A DNA stretch of 64,000 nt from Beijerinckiaceae bacterium (GCA_027532775.1 JAPZTO010000008.1:187501-251500); one strand, 5' to 3'. Positions 16,800-28,029 are shown, counted from the stretch's first letter. A program made the numbers and translations. Notes: generated by a model not told the origin, from the sequence alone.

Positions 16800-17573
16800 A
16801 TGACCCTCAGCGTCCTTCCCGAATTCGCGATCGCCTTCGCCCTGATCTTCGCGCGGATCGGCACGATGATGATGCTGCTGCCCGGATTCGGTGAACGGAC
16901 AACGCCGCAGCGCGTACGGCTGACTTTGGCCGTGCTCGTGGTTCTCGTTACGCTGCCGGTTGTCCGGGCCGGGCTGCCGACCTCGCTCGTCAACCTGCCG
17001 GGGCTGGTGCAATTGCTGATCGGGGAATTGATGATCGGCTTCACCTTCGGCCTGGCCGGGCGGTTCCTGATGTCCAGCCTGTCGACGGCAGGCGTGATCA
17101 TCGCGCAGCAGCTCGGGCTCTCCTTCACGATGATCTTCGACCCGGCCAATGCCGATCAGGGGCAATCCGCGATCCTCGGCACATTTCTCTCGCTGCTGGG
17201 CGTCTGCCTCATCCTCGGGCTCAACCTGCATCATGTCGCGCTGCTCGGCGTGGTCGACAGCTACCAGACCTTCCGGCCCGGCGAGGTTCCCGCCAGCGGG
17301 GATGCCGCGCAGCTCGTTCTGTCGGTCGCGACTTCTGCCTTCGCCACCGCCATCCAGATCTCCGCGCCGTTCCTTGTCTTCGGCCTCGTGTTCAATGTCG
17401 GACTCGGCGTGCTCTCGCGCATGATGCCGCAGCTTCAGGTCTTCTTCCTCGCGATGCCCGCCTCGATCCTGCTCGGCACGCTGATTCTCGCGCTCGTGCT
17501 CGGCCTGATGATGGAGGGGTTTCTCGAGCATATCATGCGGGTCTACCGCGAGATGTTCCCCGGAGGCCGCTGA
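16800..17573 (+). CDS. fliR: Flagellar export gate protein FliR
   Basis: A 257-aa polytopic export gate subunit that caps the FliPQ helical assembly. Typical features are the N-terminal FALIFARIGTMMMLLPGFGE, the GELMIGFTFGLAGRF segment, LGLSFTMIFDP, and the C-terminal helix with RMMPQLQVFFLAMPASILLG. flhB starts 3 bases downstream. Confidence 0.96.
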   Translation: MTLSVLPEFAIAFALIFARIGTMMMLLPGFGERTTPQRVRLTLAVLVVLVTLPVVRAGLPTSLVNLPGLVQLLIGELMIGFTFGLAGRFLMSSLSTAGVIIAQQLGLSFTMIFDPANADQGQSAILGTFLSLLGVCLILGLNLHHVALLGVVDSYQTFRPGEVPASGDAAQLVLSVATSAFATAIQISAPFLVFGLVFNVGLGVLSRMMPQLQVFFLAMPASILLGTLILALVLGLMMEGFLEHIMRVYREMFPGGR

Positions 17574-17576
17574 CCG

Positions 17577-18647
17577 ATGGCCGGTGAGGACAAGGACCAG
17601 GAAGACAAGACAGAAGACCCGACCGACCGCCGGATCGAGCAGGCCATCGAGCGCGGCGATGTGCCGAAAAGCATGGAAGTGGCGACCTTCTTCGCCCTTG
17701 CGGCGGGCACGCTGGCCATCATGATCACCGGCGCGGTGGGCCTCGGCGATTTCGTCGGCTCGCTGCGCGGGATGGTCGGCAATGCGCACCAGATCTCGAT
17801 CAATCCCGGCGGAATGATGAACCTTGCGGAATATTCCGCGGTCAAGATCCTCGCGGTGGTCGCGCTGCCTTTTGCTTTCGCCCTCCTCGCCGGAATCGCG
17901 CAGGGGCTGCTCCTGCATCGCCCGCTCTGGACGGTGGAGCCGATGATGCCGAAGCTCAACCGGATCTCTCCTATTGCCGGGTTCAAGCGGATCTTCGGGC
18001 GCGAGGCCTTCGTCCAGTTCATCAAGAGCCTGCTGAAATTCACTATCGTCGCCGTGGTCATGTACATGGTGCTGATGCCGGAGCGCGGGAAACTGGATGC
18101 GCTCGTCCGGCTCGATCCGGTCCGGATGATCGATGCGAGCTGGGTCCTGACGCTGAAGCTGCTGGGCGCGGTGCTCGCGGTCTATGCCTTCGTTGCCGTC
18201 CTCGACGTGCTGTACCAGCGGTTTTCCTGGCGCCAGAAGCTGAAGATGACGCGCGAGGAAATGAAGCAGGAATTCAAGGAGACCGAAGGCAGCCCCGAGG
18301 TGAAGGCCCGTATCCGCAAGGTGCGGATGGAGATCCTGAAGCGGCGGATGATGGCGAATGTGCCCAAGGCTTCGGTGATCCTGACCAACCCGACGCATTT
18401 TGCGGTGGCCCTGCGCTACGAAGCCGGCATGAACGCGCCGGTCTGCCTCGCCAAGGGGGTCGATTCGCTGGCGCTCCGCATCCGGGAGATCGGCGGCGAG
18501 CATGATATCCCCATCATCGAGAACCCGCCGCTTGCGCGCGCCTTGCATGCGACAGTCGAAATCGACGAGGAAATCCCCGAGGAACACTATAAAGCTGTTG
18601 CGGAAGTCATCGGATACGTGATGCGCTTGAGGCGGCAGCGTTTGTGA
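17577..18647 (+). CDS. flhB: Flagellar export switch protein FlhB
   Basis: A 356-aa protein with four transmembrane helices and a cytoplasmic autocleaving domain. The N-terminal EDKTEDPTDRRIEQA motif and the NPTH autocleavage site (N271-H274) are intact, so the switch from hook to filament substrates should work normally. The WRQKLKMTREEMKQEFKETEG linker is also conserved. It ends the flgB operon, 49 bases before cckA. Confidence 0.97.
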   Translation: MAGEDKDQEDKTEDPTDRRIEQAIERGDVPKSMEVATFFALAAGTLAIMITGAVGLGDFVGSLRGMVGNAHQISINPGGMMNLAEYSAVKILAVVALPFAFALLAGIAQGLLLHRPLWTVEPMMPKLNRISPIAGFKRIFGREAFVQFIKSLLKFTIVAVVMYMVLMPERGKLDALVRLDPVRMIDASWVLTLKLLGAVLAVYAFVAVLDVLYQRFSWRQKLKMTREEMKQEFKETEGSPEVKARIRKVRMEILKRRMMANVPKASVILTNPTHFAVALRYEAGMNAPVCLAKGVDSLALRIREIGGEHDIPIIENPPLARALHATVEIDEEIPEEHYKAVAEVIGYVMRLRRQRL

Positions 18648-18696
18648 GCCAGAACGGGGCGTTGGGCGGGACTGGTCCCTGCCGGGGTGGGAAAGC

Positions 18697-21291
18697 ATGC
18701 TGAAGGAGACGCCTGTCGGCGCGCCGATCGACCGTAGCCAGCGTCACGGTTCGCCGACGCTGCTGCTGCTGATCACGCTTGTGATCGTCGGCGCCGTGGT
18801 CGGCATGGTCTATCTCGACGAGCGCCAGCATGCGCTGTTCATGACCCTGTTCCTCGCCTTCTTCGCCGCGATCGGCGTGCTGGTGGCCTTCCTCTATGCG
18901 ATCGGCATCCTGCAGTTTGCCGGCAGGGCGGCCCGGAACGACGTGACCAAGGCGCTGATCGACACGGCCTCCGAGGGCACCCTCGTGGTCGATCGCGAAG
19001 GCCGGGTCCTCTATGCCAATGCGGCCTACCAGTCCCTGTGCGGGGGTATGCCCGGCCGTGTGGCCAGCGTGCGCCCGGTCGAGCGGCTCTTCGCCGGATC
19101 GCCCGAGGTGAGCGAGGCCACCTACCGGCTGGCGCAGGCGGCGCGCGAGGGAAGGAGCGCGACGGAGATCATCCGCCTCGTGCCGGCTTTGGCCGGCGGG
19201 GCCCCCTCGGCCTGGTACCGGGTGCGGGTGCGGCCGCTGGAACGCGGCGGCGAGACGGTGCAGCACTGGACCGTGAGCGATGTCACCCGCGAGCGCGAGC
19301 GGAACGAGAACGAGTTCCAGGAACTCCAGCAGGCGATTTCCTATCTCGACAATGCCCCGGCCGGGTTCTTCTGCGCCCATCCGGACGGAAAGCTCGTCTA
19401 TCTCAATGCCACTCTGGCGGATTGGCTCGATCTCGACATTGCCGAGATCGCCGACCAGAAGCTCGAACTGAAGGATATCGTGTCGGGCGGCGGCGCGGCC
19501 CTGATCGCCTCCGTGCAGGGCATGCCGGGCGGGCTCAAGACCGAGACGATCGATCTCGACCTCAAGCGCCGCAACGGGCAGACGCTGCCGGTGCGGCTGA
19601 TCCATCGCGTCGCCTTCGCCGCCGACGGCACGGCAGGCATCTCGCGCACCCTCGTGCTCAACCGCAGCCAGGGGCAGGGGACCGAGGCCTCCGAGGGCCT
19701 GCGCGCGGCGGAAGTGCGGTTCGCGCGGTTCTTCAACAACTCGCCGCTCGCCATCGCCACGCTCGACCATGACGGCAGCATCCGCTCGACCAATGCCCGG
19801 TTCGCCAGCCTGCTGCCGCCGGCCCAGGCGGGCGAGCGGCGGACATTGCTCTCCATGGTTGCGGCGGGCGACCGGCCCCGCGTCGAGGCGGCCTTCGCCG
19901 AGGCTGTCGCCGGGCGCGGCGAGATCGACCCCGTCGATGCGGCGATCGAAGGCGAGGGCAGCCGGTCGGCCCGGTTCTTCTTCGTGCCGGCCGAGGTGCG
20001 GGGTCAGGATCCGGAGGTGGCACTGGTCTATCTCATCGAGACGACCGAGGAAAAGAAGCTGCAGGAGCAGTTCTTCCAGTCAATGAAGATGAACGCGATC
20101 GGCCAGCTGGCCGGCGGCGTCGCCCATGATTTCAACAATCATCTCCAGGCGATTGTCGGCTTCGCGGACCTGCTGATCGGCAATTACCGCGCCTCCGACC
20201 CCCGCTATCAGGACGTGATGCAGATCAAGAATTCGGCCAACCGGGCCAAGAGCCTGGTTCGGCAATTGCTGGCCTTCTCCCGCCAGCAGACATTGCTGCC
20301 GGAATCGATCGATCTCGGCGAGCGGCTGAGCGACCTGACCAACCTGCTGAAGCGCTCGATCGGGCCGAATGTCGAGCTGGAAGTCCGGCATGGCCGCGAT
20401 CTCTGGGGCATCAATGCCGATCCGGCCTCGTTCGACAACATGATCATCAATCTCGCGGTCAATGCCCGTGATGCCATGCCCGAGGGCGGCAAGCTGCTGA
20501 TCCGGACGGCGAATATCGTGGCGGGCGAGGTCGAGGCCTTTGCCGTCGAGGGGATGCCCGAAGCCGATTACGTGCTGGTGGAGGTTTCGGATACCGGCAC
20601 CGGCATGAGCGAGGAGGTGCGCAAGAAGATTTTCGAGCCCTTCTTCACCACCAAGGAAGTCGGTCGTGGCACCGGGCTCGGCCTGTCCTCGGTCTATGGG
20701 TTCGTCACCCAGTCGAACGGCTTCATCGCCTGCGACAGCACGGTCGGCGAAGGCACGACCTTCCGGATCTTCCTGCCCCGGCATGACATCGTCCTGGCGC
20801 CGGTGGCTGTGCCCGTGCGGCCGGCCGAGACTGCCCTGGCCCCGGCCGATCCGGACGCCGCCGCGCCGGGCGAGAACCGGCCGGCTGCGACGCCCATTGC
20901 CGACATGACGGGCAAGGGCACGATCCTGCTCGTCGAGGACGAGGATGCCGTGCGCGGCTTCGGGGCCCGGGCCCTGCGCTCGCGCGGTTATACGGTCATC
21001 GAGGCTCAGAGCGGCGTCGATGCGCTCGAGCAGGTGGGGGATGCGATCGAGAGCATCGACCTTGTCGTGTCGGATGTGGTGATGCCGGAAATGGACGGGC
21101 CGACGCTCCTGCGCGAATTGCGGGCCCGCAAGCCGGATCTCAAGGTGATCTTCGTATCCGGCTATGCCGAGGAGGCGTTCCGGAAGAACCTGCCGGATGG
21201 CCAGCAATTCGACTTCCTGCCCAAGCCTTTCGGCCTCAAGCAGCTGATCGAGACTGTGAAGGGCGTGATGGGCTCCGCGCCCGGCTCATGA
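18697..21291 (+). CDS. cckA: Hybrid histidine kinase CckA, upstream of CtrA
   Basis: An 864-aa membrane-bound hybrid kinase. Two transmembrane helices (about 23-43 and 49-72) precede two or three PAS-like regions, then a dimerisation domain with the H-box [10 protein letters not shown] (H477), a catalytic domain with N-box [20 protein letters not shown] and [11 protein letters not shown], and a C-terminal receiver with the phospho-acceptor D793 in [12 protein letters not shown]. This is the standard CckA layout: it feeds ChpT and then CtrA/CpdR. It lies 49 bases after flhB and may share its transcript. CtrA-type sites upstream of flgB and between flgF and fliL place kinase and targets in one locus. 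Its stop overlaps the convergent FkbM gene by 6 bases. Confidence 0.93.
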   Translation: MLKETPVGAPIDRSQRHGSPTLLLLITLVIVGAVVGMVYLDERQHALFMTLFLAFFAAIGVLVAFLYAIGILQFAGRAARNDVTKALIDTASEGTLVVDREGRVLYANAAYQSLCGGMPGRVASVRPVERLFAGSPEVSEATYRLAQAAREGRSATEIIRLVPALAGGAPSAWYRVRVRPLERGGETVQHWTVSDVTRERERNENEFQELQQAISYLDNAPAGFFCAHPDGKLVYLNATLADWLDLDIAEIADQKLELKDIVSGGGAALIASVQGMPGGLKTETIDLDLKRRNGQTLPVRLIHRVAFAADGTAGISRTLVLNRSQGQGTEASEGLRAAEVRFARFFNNSPLAIATLDHDGSIRSTNARFASLLPPAQAGERRTLLSMVAAGDRPRVEAAFAEAVAGRGEIDPVDAAIEGEGSRSARFFFVPAEVRGQDPEVALVYLIETTEEKKLQEQFFQSMKMNAIGQLAGGVAHDFNNHLQAIVGFADLLIGNYRASDPRYQDVMQIKNSANRAKSLVRQLLAFSRQQTLLPESIDLGERLSDLTNLLKRSIGPNVELEVRHGRDLWGINADPASFDNMIINLAVNARDAMPEGGKLLIRTANIVAGEVEAFAVEGMPEADYVLVEVSDTGTGMSEEVRKKIFEPFFTTKEVGRGTGLGLSSVYGFVTQSNGFIACDSTVGEGTTFRIFLPRHDIVLAPVAVPVRPAETALAPADPDAAAPGENRPAATPIADMTGKGTILLVEDEDAVRGFGARALRSRGYTVIEAQSGVDALEQVGDAIESIDLVVSDVVMPEMDGPTLLRELRARKPDLKVIFVSGYAEEAFRKNLPDGQQFDFLPKPFGLKQLIETVKGVMGSAPGS

Positions 21292-22317
21292 GGGCGTATC
21301 CACGGAGCGCGCCTCGCCATCCGGCGCGGCCTCTTCCTCGGTGATCATCCCGCCATCATAGAAGGCCGCGAGCCGGCCGATCGCCGCTCTTGCATGGTCG
21401 TCGAAAGCCGCGCGCGCATCGACAGGCGTTCCACCTTCCGGAGCCGGCAGGTTGCCGCGCAGCAGGCGCACCAGATCGCCCGGCGCCTCGAGCCCGTCCG
21501 GCCCAGCCGAGGCTTCGATCAGGGCGAGGATCTCCTCCGGGCTCTTCCTGCCAAGGCCGGCGAGAAACCCCTTCAGCAGGCGCTGCAGCAGCGCGCGGTC
21601 GGGATGATCGGGGCGGTCGAGGGCCGGGCCGAGTTCGTAATAGTGCCGCACGCAATCCCAGGGTGCAGGCTTTTCCGGAAAGCGTTCCGCAAGGTAGCTC
21701 TCCTCCGCGGCGACATAGAAACGGTTGATGCCATCGGCGAGAGCGAGCGTATAGCCGGCGGACAGGACAATCGGTTCCCAGGAATCCCAGGCCGGCTCGC
21801 CGGTTCCGGGCTGGATCGCCTCGATGCAGAGCACCGAAGGCCGGTGGCGGGCCCAGTCAACGCCGCGGAGCACCTCGGCCTCCGCGCCCTCCACATCGAT
21901 CTTGAGGAAGGCGATCGGGCCGATTCCGTGCGAATCAATCAGCCCGGACAGCCGGCGGATCGGCCGCATCTCGGTGCGGAATCCGGCCCCGAAAGCGGCT
22001 GCACCCTCGGCATTGGCCTTCACGATTGTGGAAAACCCATGCAGCCGATCGACGCGGTGGAACGGAACCTCGCCATCCCCGGCGCCGACCAGCACATCGA
22101 GCACGATGTCGCGCGGGCGGAGATGGCGATAAAGGGCCGCAAGATTGCCTTGTGGTTCGATGATGAGCCCGCGCCAGCCCTTGAGATAGAAGTGATAGCT
22201 CACATTATCCGCGAGCGGGTGGCCACCTCCCACATCGATATAGGCTGCGCCCTGCCGGTCTCCCAGCACGCGATCCAGATGATAATCCTCGAGAAATTGC
22301 GCATAGGAGAGGTGCAT
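21286..22317 (-). CDS. FkbM-family methyltransferase
   Basis: A 343-aa enzyme. The start at the ATG for MHLSYAQFLEDYHLDRVLGD was preferred; the longer frame would begin only a few bases from the recA LexA box. FkbM features are AAYIDVGGGHPLADNVS (SAM site), GLIIEPQGN, and IAFLKIDVEGAEAEVLRGVD. The C-terminal ~130 residues (RHYYELGPALD onward) are a helical extension of unknown function. It resembles the partial gene at 1-954 in ending with GINRFYVA-type and extra C-terminal segments. Likely O-methylation of a surface glycan; the substrate is not shown. Confidence 0.85.
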   Translation of the reverse strand: MHLSYAQFLEDYHLDRVLGDRQGAAYIDVGGGHPLADNVSYHFYLKGWRGLIIEPQGNLAALYRHLRPRDIVLDVLVGAGDGEVPFHRVDRLHGFSTIVKANAEGAAAFGAGFRTEMRPIRRLSGLIDSHGIGPIAFLKIDVEGAEAEVLRGVDWARHRPSVLCIEAIQPGTGEPAWDSWEPIVLSAGYTLALADGINRFYVAAEESYLAERFPEKPAPWDCVRHYYELGPALDRPDHPDRALLQRLLKGFLAGLGRKSPEEILALIEASAGPDGLEAPGDLVRLLRGNLPAPEGGTPVDARAAFDDHARAAIGRLAAFYDGGMITEEEAAPDGEARSVDTPS

Positions 22318-22386
22318 CCGGCGGGTCCTGGCGAAAACGGGCTTCCAGCTTAGGGCGGGAAGCCACGCCGGCGCAATGGCCGTTAA

Positions 22387-22401
22387 GAACAAAAAAAGAA
22401 C
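22387..22401. promoter_or_regulatory. LexA (SOS) box of recA
   Basis: GAAC (22387-22390), seven bases, GAAC (22398-22401): an exact match to the alphaproteobacterial LexA operator GTTC-N7-GTTC read on the other strand. A TTGACT -35-like hexamer follows at 22405-22410. It lies 75 bases before the recA start and fits LexA repression of recA. Confidence 0.8.
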
Positions 22402-22476
22402 TTCTTGACTAGAACAAAACAGGAATTACCCTGTTGTTGTGCCTGCTGCGCCGATCCCCTAAGGAGGAAGAATTCG

Positions 22477-23541
22477 ATGTCGCAATCCCAGCTTCGCCTC
22501 GTAGAAGGTTCCTCCATGGACAAGACCAAGGCTCTCGACGCCGCCCTTTCCCAGATCGAGCGTGCATTCGGCAAGGGGTCGATCATGCGGCTCGGCCAGA
22601 AGACCTCGATGGAGATCGAGGCGATTCCCACGGGTTCGCTTTCGCTGGATATCGCTCTGGGTGTCGGCGGTCTTCCCAAGGGGCGGATCATCGAGATCTA
22701 CGGGCCGGAATCCTCGGGCAAGACCACGCTTGCGCTGCATGTGGTGGCCGAGGCGCAGAAGCGGGGCGGGGTCTCGGCCTTTGTCGATGCCGAGCATGCG
22801 CTGGATCCGGTCTATGCGCGCAAGCTGGGTGTCAATCTCGACAACCTGCTGATCTCACAGCCGGATACTGGCGAACAGGCGCTCGAGATCGCCGATACGC
22901 TCGTGCGCTCCGGCGCCGTGGATGTGCTGGTGATCGATTCGGTGGCTGCACTCACGCCCAAGGCGGAAATCGAAGGCGAGATGGGCGAGATGCAGCCCGG
23001 CCTGCAGGCGCGCCTGATGAGCCAGGCCCTCCGCAAGCTGACCGGCTCGATTTCCCGCTCGAATTGCATGGTCATTTTCATCAACCAGATCCGCATGAAG
23101 ATCGGGGTGATGTATGGCAGCCCGGAAACCACGACCGGCGGAAACGCGCTCAAATTCTACGCCTCGGTCCGTCTGGATATCCGGCGCATTGCCTCGATCA
23201 AGGAGCGCGAGGATGTCGTCGGCAACCAGACCCGCGTGAAGGTCGTGAAGAACAAGGTTGCCCCGCCCTTCAAGCAGGTCGAGTTCGACATCATGTATGG
23301 CGAGGGGATTTCCCGCACCGGCGAGCTGGTCGATCTCGGGGTCAAGGCCGGCATTGTCGAGAAGTCGGGGGCCTGGTTTTCCTATGACAGCGTCCGCCTC
23401 GGCCAGGGGCGCGAGAATGCGAAGACATTCCTCAAGCAGAATCCGGAAGTGGCGGACAAGATCGAGCAATCCATCCGCCAGAATGCCGGCCTGATCGCGG
23501 ATTCGATTCTCGCGGGTTCCCCCGAGCCCGGGGATGAGTGA
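22477..23541 (+). CDS. recA: Recombinase A
   Basis: A 354-aa DNA-dependent ATPase for homologous recombination and SOS activation. The start at the ATG for [11 protein letters not shown] was chosen because AAGGAGGAA precedes it; the frame is open 24 codons further up, through the promoter. The Walker A motif is GPESSGKTT (starting at residue 76), and [20 protein letters not shown] and [15 protein letters not shown] are invariant RecA segments. The C-terminus is short and acidic (SPEPGDE). Regulated by the LexA box upstream. Confidence 0.98.
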   Translation: MSQSQLRLVEGSSMDKTKALDAALSQIERAFGKGSIMRLGQKTSMEIEAIPTGSLSLDIALGVGGLPKGRIIEIYGPESSGKTTLALHVVAEAQKRGGVSAFVDAEHALDPVYARKLGVNLDNLLISQPDTGEQALEIADTLVRSGAVDVLVIDSVAALTPKAEIEGEMGEMQPGLQARLMSQALRKLTGSISRSNCMVIFINQIRMKIGVMYGSPETTTGGNALKFYASVRLDIRRIASIKEREDVVGNQTRVKVVKNKVAPPFKQVEFDIMYGEGISRTGELVDLGVKAGIVEKSGAWFSYDSVRLGQGRENAKTFLKQNPEVADKIEQSIRQNAGLIADSILAGSPEPGDE

Positions 23542-23698
23542 GGCGCACCCTGGTTGGCGCCTGACTGCTTTTCCCGGGCAGTCCCAATGTCGCGCTGCTT
23601 TTCGCCATGTGGACAGGGGGCATTCCCCTGACTAGAACCAACCTGAACAATCAGGGTCCGGCATGGCGTGCCGGGCGAGAACAGGCAGGGTTTGGTCC

Positions 23699-26341
23699 AT
23701 GAGTAGCGTCAACGACATCCGTTCGACCTTTCTGGGGTATTTCGGCAAGAACGGGCATGCGGTTGTGGATTCCTCGCCACTGGTGCCGCGCAATGACCCG
23801 ACGCTGATGTTCACCAATGCCGGGATGGTGCAGTTCAAGAACCTGTTCACCGGCGTCGAGACGCGAAGCTATTCCCGGGCGGCCACCTCGCAGAAATGCG
23901 TCCGCGCCGGCGGCAAGCATAACGATCTCGACAATGTAGGCTACACAGCCCGCCATCACACCTTCTTCGAGATGCTGGGGAATTTCTCCTTCGGGGATTA
24001 TTTCAAGGAAGACGCGATCCATTTCGCCTGGACCCTGGTCACCAAGGAGTTCGGCCTTTCCAAAGACAAGCTCAGCGTCACGGTCTATCACGAGGATGAC
24101 GAGGCATTCGGCCTCTGGAAGAAGATCGCGGGCCTGCCGGACGAGCGGATCATCCGCATCGCGACCTCCGACAATTTCTGGGCGATGGGCGATACCGGGC
24201 CCTGCGGTCCCTGTTCCGAGATCTTCTACGATCATGGGCCGCACATTCCCGGTGGGCCGCCCGGCTCGCCGGACCAGGACGGCGACCGGTTCATCGAGAT
24301 CTGGAACCTCGTCTTCATGCAGTTCGAGCAATTGCCCGGCGGCGAACGGATTCGCCTGCCGAAGCCCTCGATCGATACCGGCATGGGGCTGGAGCGGATT
24401 GCCGCGGTGCTGCAGGGCACGCATGACAATTACCGCACCGACCTGATGCGCAGCCTCGTCCGGGCGGTTGCCGACCTTGTTTCGGTCGATCCGGACGGAC
24501 CTCAGGGCGCGAGCCACCGCGTGATCGCCGATCACCTGCGTGCCTCCAGCTTCCTTGTGGCAGATGGCGTGCTGCCCTCGAACGAAGGGCGGGGCTATGT
24601 CCTCCGGCGGATCATGCGGCGCGGCATGCGGCATGCCCAACTGCTGGGCGCAAAGGATCCGCTGATGTTCCGGCTGGTTCCGGCCCTCGTTCGGGAGATG
24701 GGACAGGCCTATCCGGAACTGGTACGGGCCGAGGGCCTGATCACCGAAACGCTGAAGCTCGAGGAGAGCCGGTTCCGCAAGACCCTGGAGCGCGGGCTTG
24801 GCCTGCTTGAAAGCGAGACATCGTCGCTGGGCTCCGGGCAGAAGCTTTCGGGCGAGACGGCGTTCCGCCTCTATGACACGTTCGGTTTCCCGCTCGATCT
24901 GACACAGGATGCGTTGCGGGCCCGCGGCATCGGTGTTGATCTCGACGGGTTCAATGCGGCGATGGCGCGGCAGAAGGCCGAGGCCCGTGCGGCCTGGGCC
25001 GGCTCGGGCGATGCGGCGAGCGAGGCGATCTGGTTTGCCGTGCGCGAGGCGGTCGGCGCGACCGAGTTTCTCGGGTACGAGACCGAGCAGGCCGAGGGTG
25101 CGGTGACCGCGCTTGTCGAGGGCGGCCGGCAGGTGGACAGCCTGACCGGCGAGGGCTCCATCATTCTCAACCAGACGCCGTTCTACGCCGAATCCGGCGG
25201 GCAGGTCGGCGATGAAGGCGTCATTGCCGGCGAGGGATTCCGTTTCCGCGTGACGGATACGATCAAGCGCGCCGGGGATGTCTTCGTGCATCAGGGTCGT
25301 GTCGAGGAGGGGGTTGTCAAGGTCGGTACCGCGGCAGTTCTGAAAGTCGATACCGGCCGCAGGGGCGCGATCCGCGCCAATCATTCCGCGACGCATCTTC
25401 TCCACGAGGCTTTGCGCCAGGTTCTGGGTGACCATGTGGCGCAGAAGGGCTCGCTGGTCGAGCCGGATCGGCTTCGCTTCGATATCTCGCATCCCAAGCC
25501 GGTCCTCGGCGAGGAACTGATGCAGGTCGAGGATCGCGCCAACCAGATCATCCTGCAGAACAGCCCGGTCGTGACCCGGCTGATGGCGGTGGACGAGGCA
25601 ATCAATTCCGGCGCGCGGGCGCTGTTCGGCGAGAAATACGGCGACGAGGTCCGCGTTGTGTCGATGGGCCTCGAGGCGGATGGCCGCGCCTATTCGATCG
25701 AACTCTGCGGTGGCACCCATGTCGGCCGGACCGGCGATATCGGCCTCGTGTCGATTGTCGGCGAGGGCGCGGTTTCGGCCGGTGTCCGCCGGATCGAAGC
25801 GCTGACCGGCATGGCGGCGCGGCGGCATCTCAATGCCGAGCGCGAACGCCTGCGGGATATCGCGGCCAGCCTCAAGGTCGGCGTGGACGAGGCACCCGGG
25901 CGTGTTGTCCAGATCGCCGAGGAACGCCGCAAGCTCGAGCGTGATCTGGCCGAAACGCGACGCAAGCTGGCGATGGGCGGCGGCGAGGCGGCGGATGCAC
26001 CGCAGCGGATCGGGGCCATCGCCTATCTCGGCAAGCAGGTCGAGGGGGTCGAGGTGAAGGATCTCAAGGGGCTTGCGGACCAGCACAAGGCGAAGATCGG
26101 CTCGGGGGTGATCGCGCTCGGTGTGGTGGGCGAGGACCAGCGCGCCGGCATCGTCGTGGCCGTGACCGAGGATCTCGCTGGCAAGGTCAATGCGGTCGAT
26201 CTCGTCCGTACCGCATCGGAAATCCTGGGCGGCAAGGGCGGCGGTGGCCGGCCGGACATGGCCCAGGCCGGCGGGCCGGATGGCGGCAAGCTGCCGGAAG
26301 CCCTCCAGGCTATCGCCAGCCGTCTGGCTGCTGTCAACTGA
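23699..26341 (+). CDS. alaS: Alanyl-tRNA synthetase
   Basis: An 880-aa class II synthetase of usual length that charges tRNA-Ala and edits mischarged Ser/Gly. Domains in order: catalytic ([43 protein letters not shown]), anticodon-side helical region, editing domain with [16 protein letters not shown] and the zinc-type [13 protein letters not shown], and the C-terminal oligomerisation region ending [17 protein letters not shown]. Start chosen at [11 protein letters not shown]. It follows recA by 157 bases with a possible promoter of its own. Confidence 0.98.
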   Translation: MSSVNDIRSTFLGYFGKNGHAVVDSSPLVPRNDPTLMFTNAGMVQFKNLFTGVETRSYSRAATSQKCVRAGGKHNDLDNVGYTARHHTFFEMLGNFSFGDYFKEDAIHFAWTLVTKEFGLSKDKLSVTVYHEDDEAFGLWKKIAGLPDERIIRIATSDNFWAMGDTGPCGPCSEIFYDHGPHIPGGPPGSPDQDGDRFIEIWNLVFMQFEQLPGGERIRLPKPSIDTGMGLERIAAVLQGTHDNYRTDLMRSLVRAVADLVSVDPDGPQGASHRVIADHLRASSFLVADGVLPSNEGRGYVLRRIMRRGMRHAQLLGAKDPLMFRLVPALVREMGQAYPELVRAEGLITETLKLEESRFRKTLERGLGLLESETSSLGSGQKLSGETAFRLYDTFGFPLDLTQDALRARGIGVDLDGFNAAMARQKAEARAAWAGSGDAASEAIWFAVREAVGATEFLGYETEQAEGAVTALVEGGRQVDSLTGEGSIILNQTPFYAESGGQVGDEGVIAGEGFRFRVTDTIKRAGDVFVHQGRVEEGVVKVGTAAVLKVDTGRRGAIRANHSATHLLHEALRQVLGDHVAQKGSLVEPDRLRFDISHPKPVLGEELMQVEDRANQIILQNSPVVTRLMAVDEAINSGARALFGEKYGDEVRVVSMGLEADGRAYSIELCGGTHVGRTGDIGLVSIVGEGAVSAGVRRIEALTGMAARRHLNAERERLRDIAASLKVGVDEAPGRVVQIAEERRKLERDLAETRRKLAMGGGEAADAPQRIGAIAYLGKQVEGVEVKDLKGLADQHKAKIGSGVIALGVVGEDQRAGIVVAVTEDLAGKVNAVDLVRTASEILGGKGGGGRPDMAQAGGPDGGKLPEALQAIASRLAAVN

Positions 26342-26427
26342 AGCCTGCCGGCGCGGGGAAAGCCGCTACCGGTTGAACCGGGCCCGGTGCCACGTCAATT
26401 GTGGCGTCGGCTCCGGTGATTGCGCAC

Positions 26428-27534
26428 TCAATCCTGTCGGCGGGCGTGGAACGGGCGCAAGCTCTGCGTGCCGGCGGGTAGCCGGGCTTCCAGCCAATGC
26501 TGGATCGCGACGCGCCGCCGGGCATAGGCGATGCCGAGCCCGACCATGACCAAGCCCATGGCCGAGAGCGCGAAGGGGAAGAGCAGCGAGTCCTTGAACA
26601 CGCCATAGGCGAGATGGCCGAGATAGACCATCACCCCGATCACGCCGAAGACCGAGTAGACGCGGCGCCCGAGGAAGACCGCCAGCCCGATCAGCCCGAT
26701 ATTGATGAGGCAATAAATGAACTTGCCCCATTCGCTGCCGGAGGACTGGAAGGTGAGCCCGCCCCAGAGCGTGATTGCGGCGACAAGGTGCAACCAGAAG
26801 CCGTAGTCGGACCGCCGGGCCTTCAGTTCGCTCGCCCAGGTCGCGACCATCAGCACCAGCCCGAAGACCAGCGAGACCTGCCGGCGCAGGGTGTAGTCGA
26901 AGCTCTGCTCCTTCGCGAGCCAGGCCGCGAGATCCATCGACAGGAACCAAAGGCAGATCGCCGCCGGGAAGGCGATGAAGGTGAAGGGATAGCGCCGCAG
27001 GGCGAGGACGCTGATGACGAGCGTCGCCAGTTCCATCGGGATCCAGCCCGCCTTGATGTAGTGGAAGAACGAGCGGTATTGCCCGGGCGCGGACGAGCCG
27101 GGCCAGATATCGGCGGCGCTCTGCACACCGAAGACGATCAGCGGCACCATGGACAGGGCGGCGGCGATCAGCAGGCCGCCGGGCGTGCGCGTCTCCTCGC
27201 GCTGCCAGAGGCGGTGGCCGCCAGCCCAGAGGCCGAGCCCGTAGATCAGGCCTGTCACCGCAAGGCCGGCGCCGCCCATGGCCGAGAAGGCAAGGGTGGA
27301 GAACAGGCCCATGGCGCTCATGATGATGAGCGCGCCGGCATACCAGAGCACATGGGTCAGGTCGAAGCGCGAGGCTGCAGCCGGCCTGGCGATGGCGGCC
27401 GGCGCTGGCGCCCGTCCGGCAAGGAACCCCTTGAGGCGTTCGGCGGCGGCGGGTTCGAGCAGGCCGGCCTCGACGGCGGCGTCGAGATCGCGGGGGGAGA
27501 ATCGGGCATCGGCGTTCATCCCGGCATTTTCCAC
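26428..27534 (-). CDS. Polytopic membrane protein, DUF2157-like, function unknown
   Basis: A 368-aa protein (or 363 aa from the ATG five codons in). Residues ~10-45 form a soluble helical segment (SPRDLDAAVEAGLLEPAAAERLKGFL), followed by about ten predicted transmembrane helices from ~60 to ~345 and a basic tail. The N-terminal layout recalls DUF2157 membrane proteins, but I am not sure. No transporter or enzyme motif is visible. It is on the minus strand, with a thioesterase gene upstream (45-base gap) that may share its transcript. Confidence 0.75.
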   Translation of the reverse strand: MENAGMNADARFSPRDLDAAVEAGLLEPAAAERLKGFLAGRAPAPAAIARPAAASRFDLTHVLWYAGALIIMSAMGLFSTLAFSAMGGAGLAVTGLIYGLGLWAGGHRLWQREETRTPGGLLIAAALSMVPLIVFGVQSAADIWPGSSAPGQYRSFFHYIKAGWIPMELATLVISVLALRRYPFTFIAFPAAICLWFLSMDLAAWLAKEQSFDYTLRRQVSLVFGLVLMVATWASELKARRSDYGFWLHLVAAITLWGGLTFQSSGSEWGKFIYCLINIGLIGLAVFLGRRVYSVFGVIGVMVYLGHLAYGVFKDSLLFPFALSAMGLVMVGLGIAYARRRVAIQHWLEARLPAGTQSLRPFHARRQD

Positions 27535-27579
27535 AGCGGGAATTGCGCCAACAAGTGCGCCGGCGCACCGCGCTGTGAA

Positions 27580-28029
27580 TCATCCCTCGGGAAAGGGCGC
27601 AAAAGCGCGGTAAAGATCGCGGACGCGCTCCGGGATGGCGGTGGCGCGATGGTTTTTCTGGTCGGTGTAGACCTGCACCACCTCGCCAGTCGTCAGCAGG
27701 CGGTCCTCGCCCTGCGGGAAGATCCCGAGCGCATAGGTCAGGCTGGAGCGGCCCATCCGCGCGACGCGGACGCCGACCTCGAAGGCCTGATCGTAGAGCA
27801 GCGGCGCGCGATATTCGACCAGCGCCCGCACGACATGCCAGTCCTCCTGCAGGTCTTCGGCCTCACGCGTCTGGTCATAGCCGATGGCGCGGTAGAACTC
27901 GAAGATCGCCGTGTCGAACCAGGTCAGATAATGGGCGTTGTAGGCCACTTTCTGGCCGTCGATCTCCGAATAGCGGACGCGGAACGGGAAGAAGAAGGGG
28001 AAATCGGAGCGGGCAGGCAGCGACGTCAC
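27580..28029 (-). CDS. Acyl-CoA thioesterase, hotdog fold (4HBT family)
   Basis: A 149-aa hotdog-fold thioesterase of YbgC/FadM type. Key segment: FPFRVRYSEIDGQKVAYNAHYLTWFD, where the Asp and the VAYNAHYLTWF stretch are the usual active-site region, then EFYRAIGYDQTR and VRVARMGRSSLTY. The start is set at GTG 28029 (VTSLPARSDF) because the upstream 45 codons look non-coding and cross a palindromic repeat; the ribosome site is weak. Substrate unknown. Probably cotranscribed with the membrane protein downstream. Confidence 0.8.
   Translation of the reverse strand: MTSLPARSDFPFFFPFRVRYSEIDGQKVAYNAHYLTWFDTAIFEFYRAIGYDQTREAEDLQEDWHVVRALVEYRAPLLYDQAFEVGVRVARMGRSSLTYALGIFPQGEDRLLTTGEVVQVYTDQKNHRATAIPERVRDLYRAFAPFPEG

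Noticed and set aside
23635-23648. Possible second LexA box before alaS
   Set aside because: The GAAC repeats are spaced by six bases, not seven, and alaS is not an expected SOS gene.
23651-26086. 811-codon minus-strand open frame
   Set aside because: Antisense to alaS, which is certain from conserved synthetase motifs.
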